Below, piece after piece: positions 6,344 through 6,468 of a stretch of 6,468 nt of DNA. Source of the stretch: Beijerinckiaceae bacterium (lineage in GTDB: Bacteria; Pseudomonadota; Alphaproteobacteria; Rhizobiales; Beijerinckiaceae); NCBI GenBank assembly GCA_027346205.1, contig DAIESR010000018.1:1-6468 (forward strand), given 5' to 3'. The notes under the pieces are model-generated. The model worked only from the letters and a program-made list of their open reading frames with translations, was not told the DNA's origin and did no database searches. How positions within the stretch are numbered: position 1 is the first letter of the stretch; each line of letters begins with the position of its first letter. Both the position numbers and the translations under genes were made by a program.

Positions 6344-6468
6344 GAGCGTGTCCTCAATTGAGCCAAATGACGGAGGCGGCCAAATGGATTGCGGCGAGGA
6401 AATTTCTGGCGGTTTTGTCGTAGCGTGTGGCGATGGCTCGGAATTGTTTGAGCTTGCAGAAGAAATTC
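6344..6468 (-). mobile_element. One end of an IS5-family insertion sequence
   Basis: The element appears to begin at GAGCGTGTCCTCA (6344-6356), a terminal-inverted-repeat-like end directly beside TA (6342-6343) or CTAG (6341-6344), both plausible target duplications for IS5-family elements. The transposase stop lies 10 bases inside this end. The other end and most of the element lie beyond the window, so neither the inverted repeat nor the duplication can be confirmed here. Confidence 0.7.
6354..6468 (-). CDS. IS5-family transposase (IS427-like group), C-terminal end only
   Basis: 37 complete codons from the window edge to TGA at 6354-6356. They read NFFCKLKQFRAIATRYDKTA, then continue through RNFLAAIHLAA to end in WLN. 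The KLKQFRxIATRYDKxxxNFLA block is the well-known C-terminal end of DDE transposases of the IS5 family, lying just after the catalytic glutamate, which should be a few residues outside the window. The N-terminal part, including the DD residues and any programmed frameshift, cannot be judged. It is intact as far as visible. Confidence 0.87.
   Translation of the reverse strand, partial: NFFCKLKQFRAIATRYDKTARNFLAAIHLAASVIWLN

Overview
The window looks like chromosomal DNA of an alphaproteobacterium of the Rhizobiales (Hyphomicrobiales), perhaps a Beijerinckiaceae-type lineage. The reasons are the high G+C content, the aerobic cobaltochelatase pair cobS-cobT preceded by a small J-domain gene and a divergent bolA, and rpmB and leuD of alphaproteobacterial type. 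The family-level placement is inference from gene order and protein similarity recalled from memory.

Layout. Positions 1-315 (minus) hold the 5' end of a penicillin-binding D-alanyl-D-alanine carboxypeptidase, cut by the window edge. Positions 316-646 are a gene-poor stretch with several small inverted repeats. A candidate 33-residue peptide gene lies at 647-748 (minus), just downstream of bolA (796-1101, minus). A 110-bp divergent promoter region separates bolA from a three-gene plus-strand operon: J-domain protein (1212-1820), cobS (1891-2895) and cobT (2930-4879). Two minus-strand genes face this operon: rpmB (4935-5225), with its own promoter and a structured leader, and leuD (5421-6026), also with its own promoter. 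Upstream of leuD lies the 3' remnant of an unidentified minus-strand gene (6182-6340) with its intrinsic terminator. Its 5' part is cut off by the end of an IS5-family insertion sequence (from about 6344 to the window edge).

How the genes work together. CobS (AAA+ ATPase) and CobT (VWA/MIDAS protein with an acidic linker) are the two small subunits of the CobN-CobS-CobT chelatase, which inserts cobalt during aerobic vitamin B12 synthesis; cobN is not in this window. The J-domain protein is co-directional with cobS and separated from it by only 70 bp, so a chaperone role towards the chelatase is plausible but unproven. BolA, L28, LeuD and the carboxypeptidase are housekeeping functions (iron-sulfur/redox homeostasis, ribosome, leucine synthesis, cell wall).

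I see no wholly new system. The best leads are the conserved-looking J-domain/cobST linkage, the perfect 20-bp hairpin in the rpmB leader, the possible 33-residue peptide gene, and the gene truncated by the insertion sequence.
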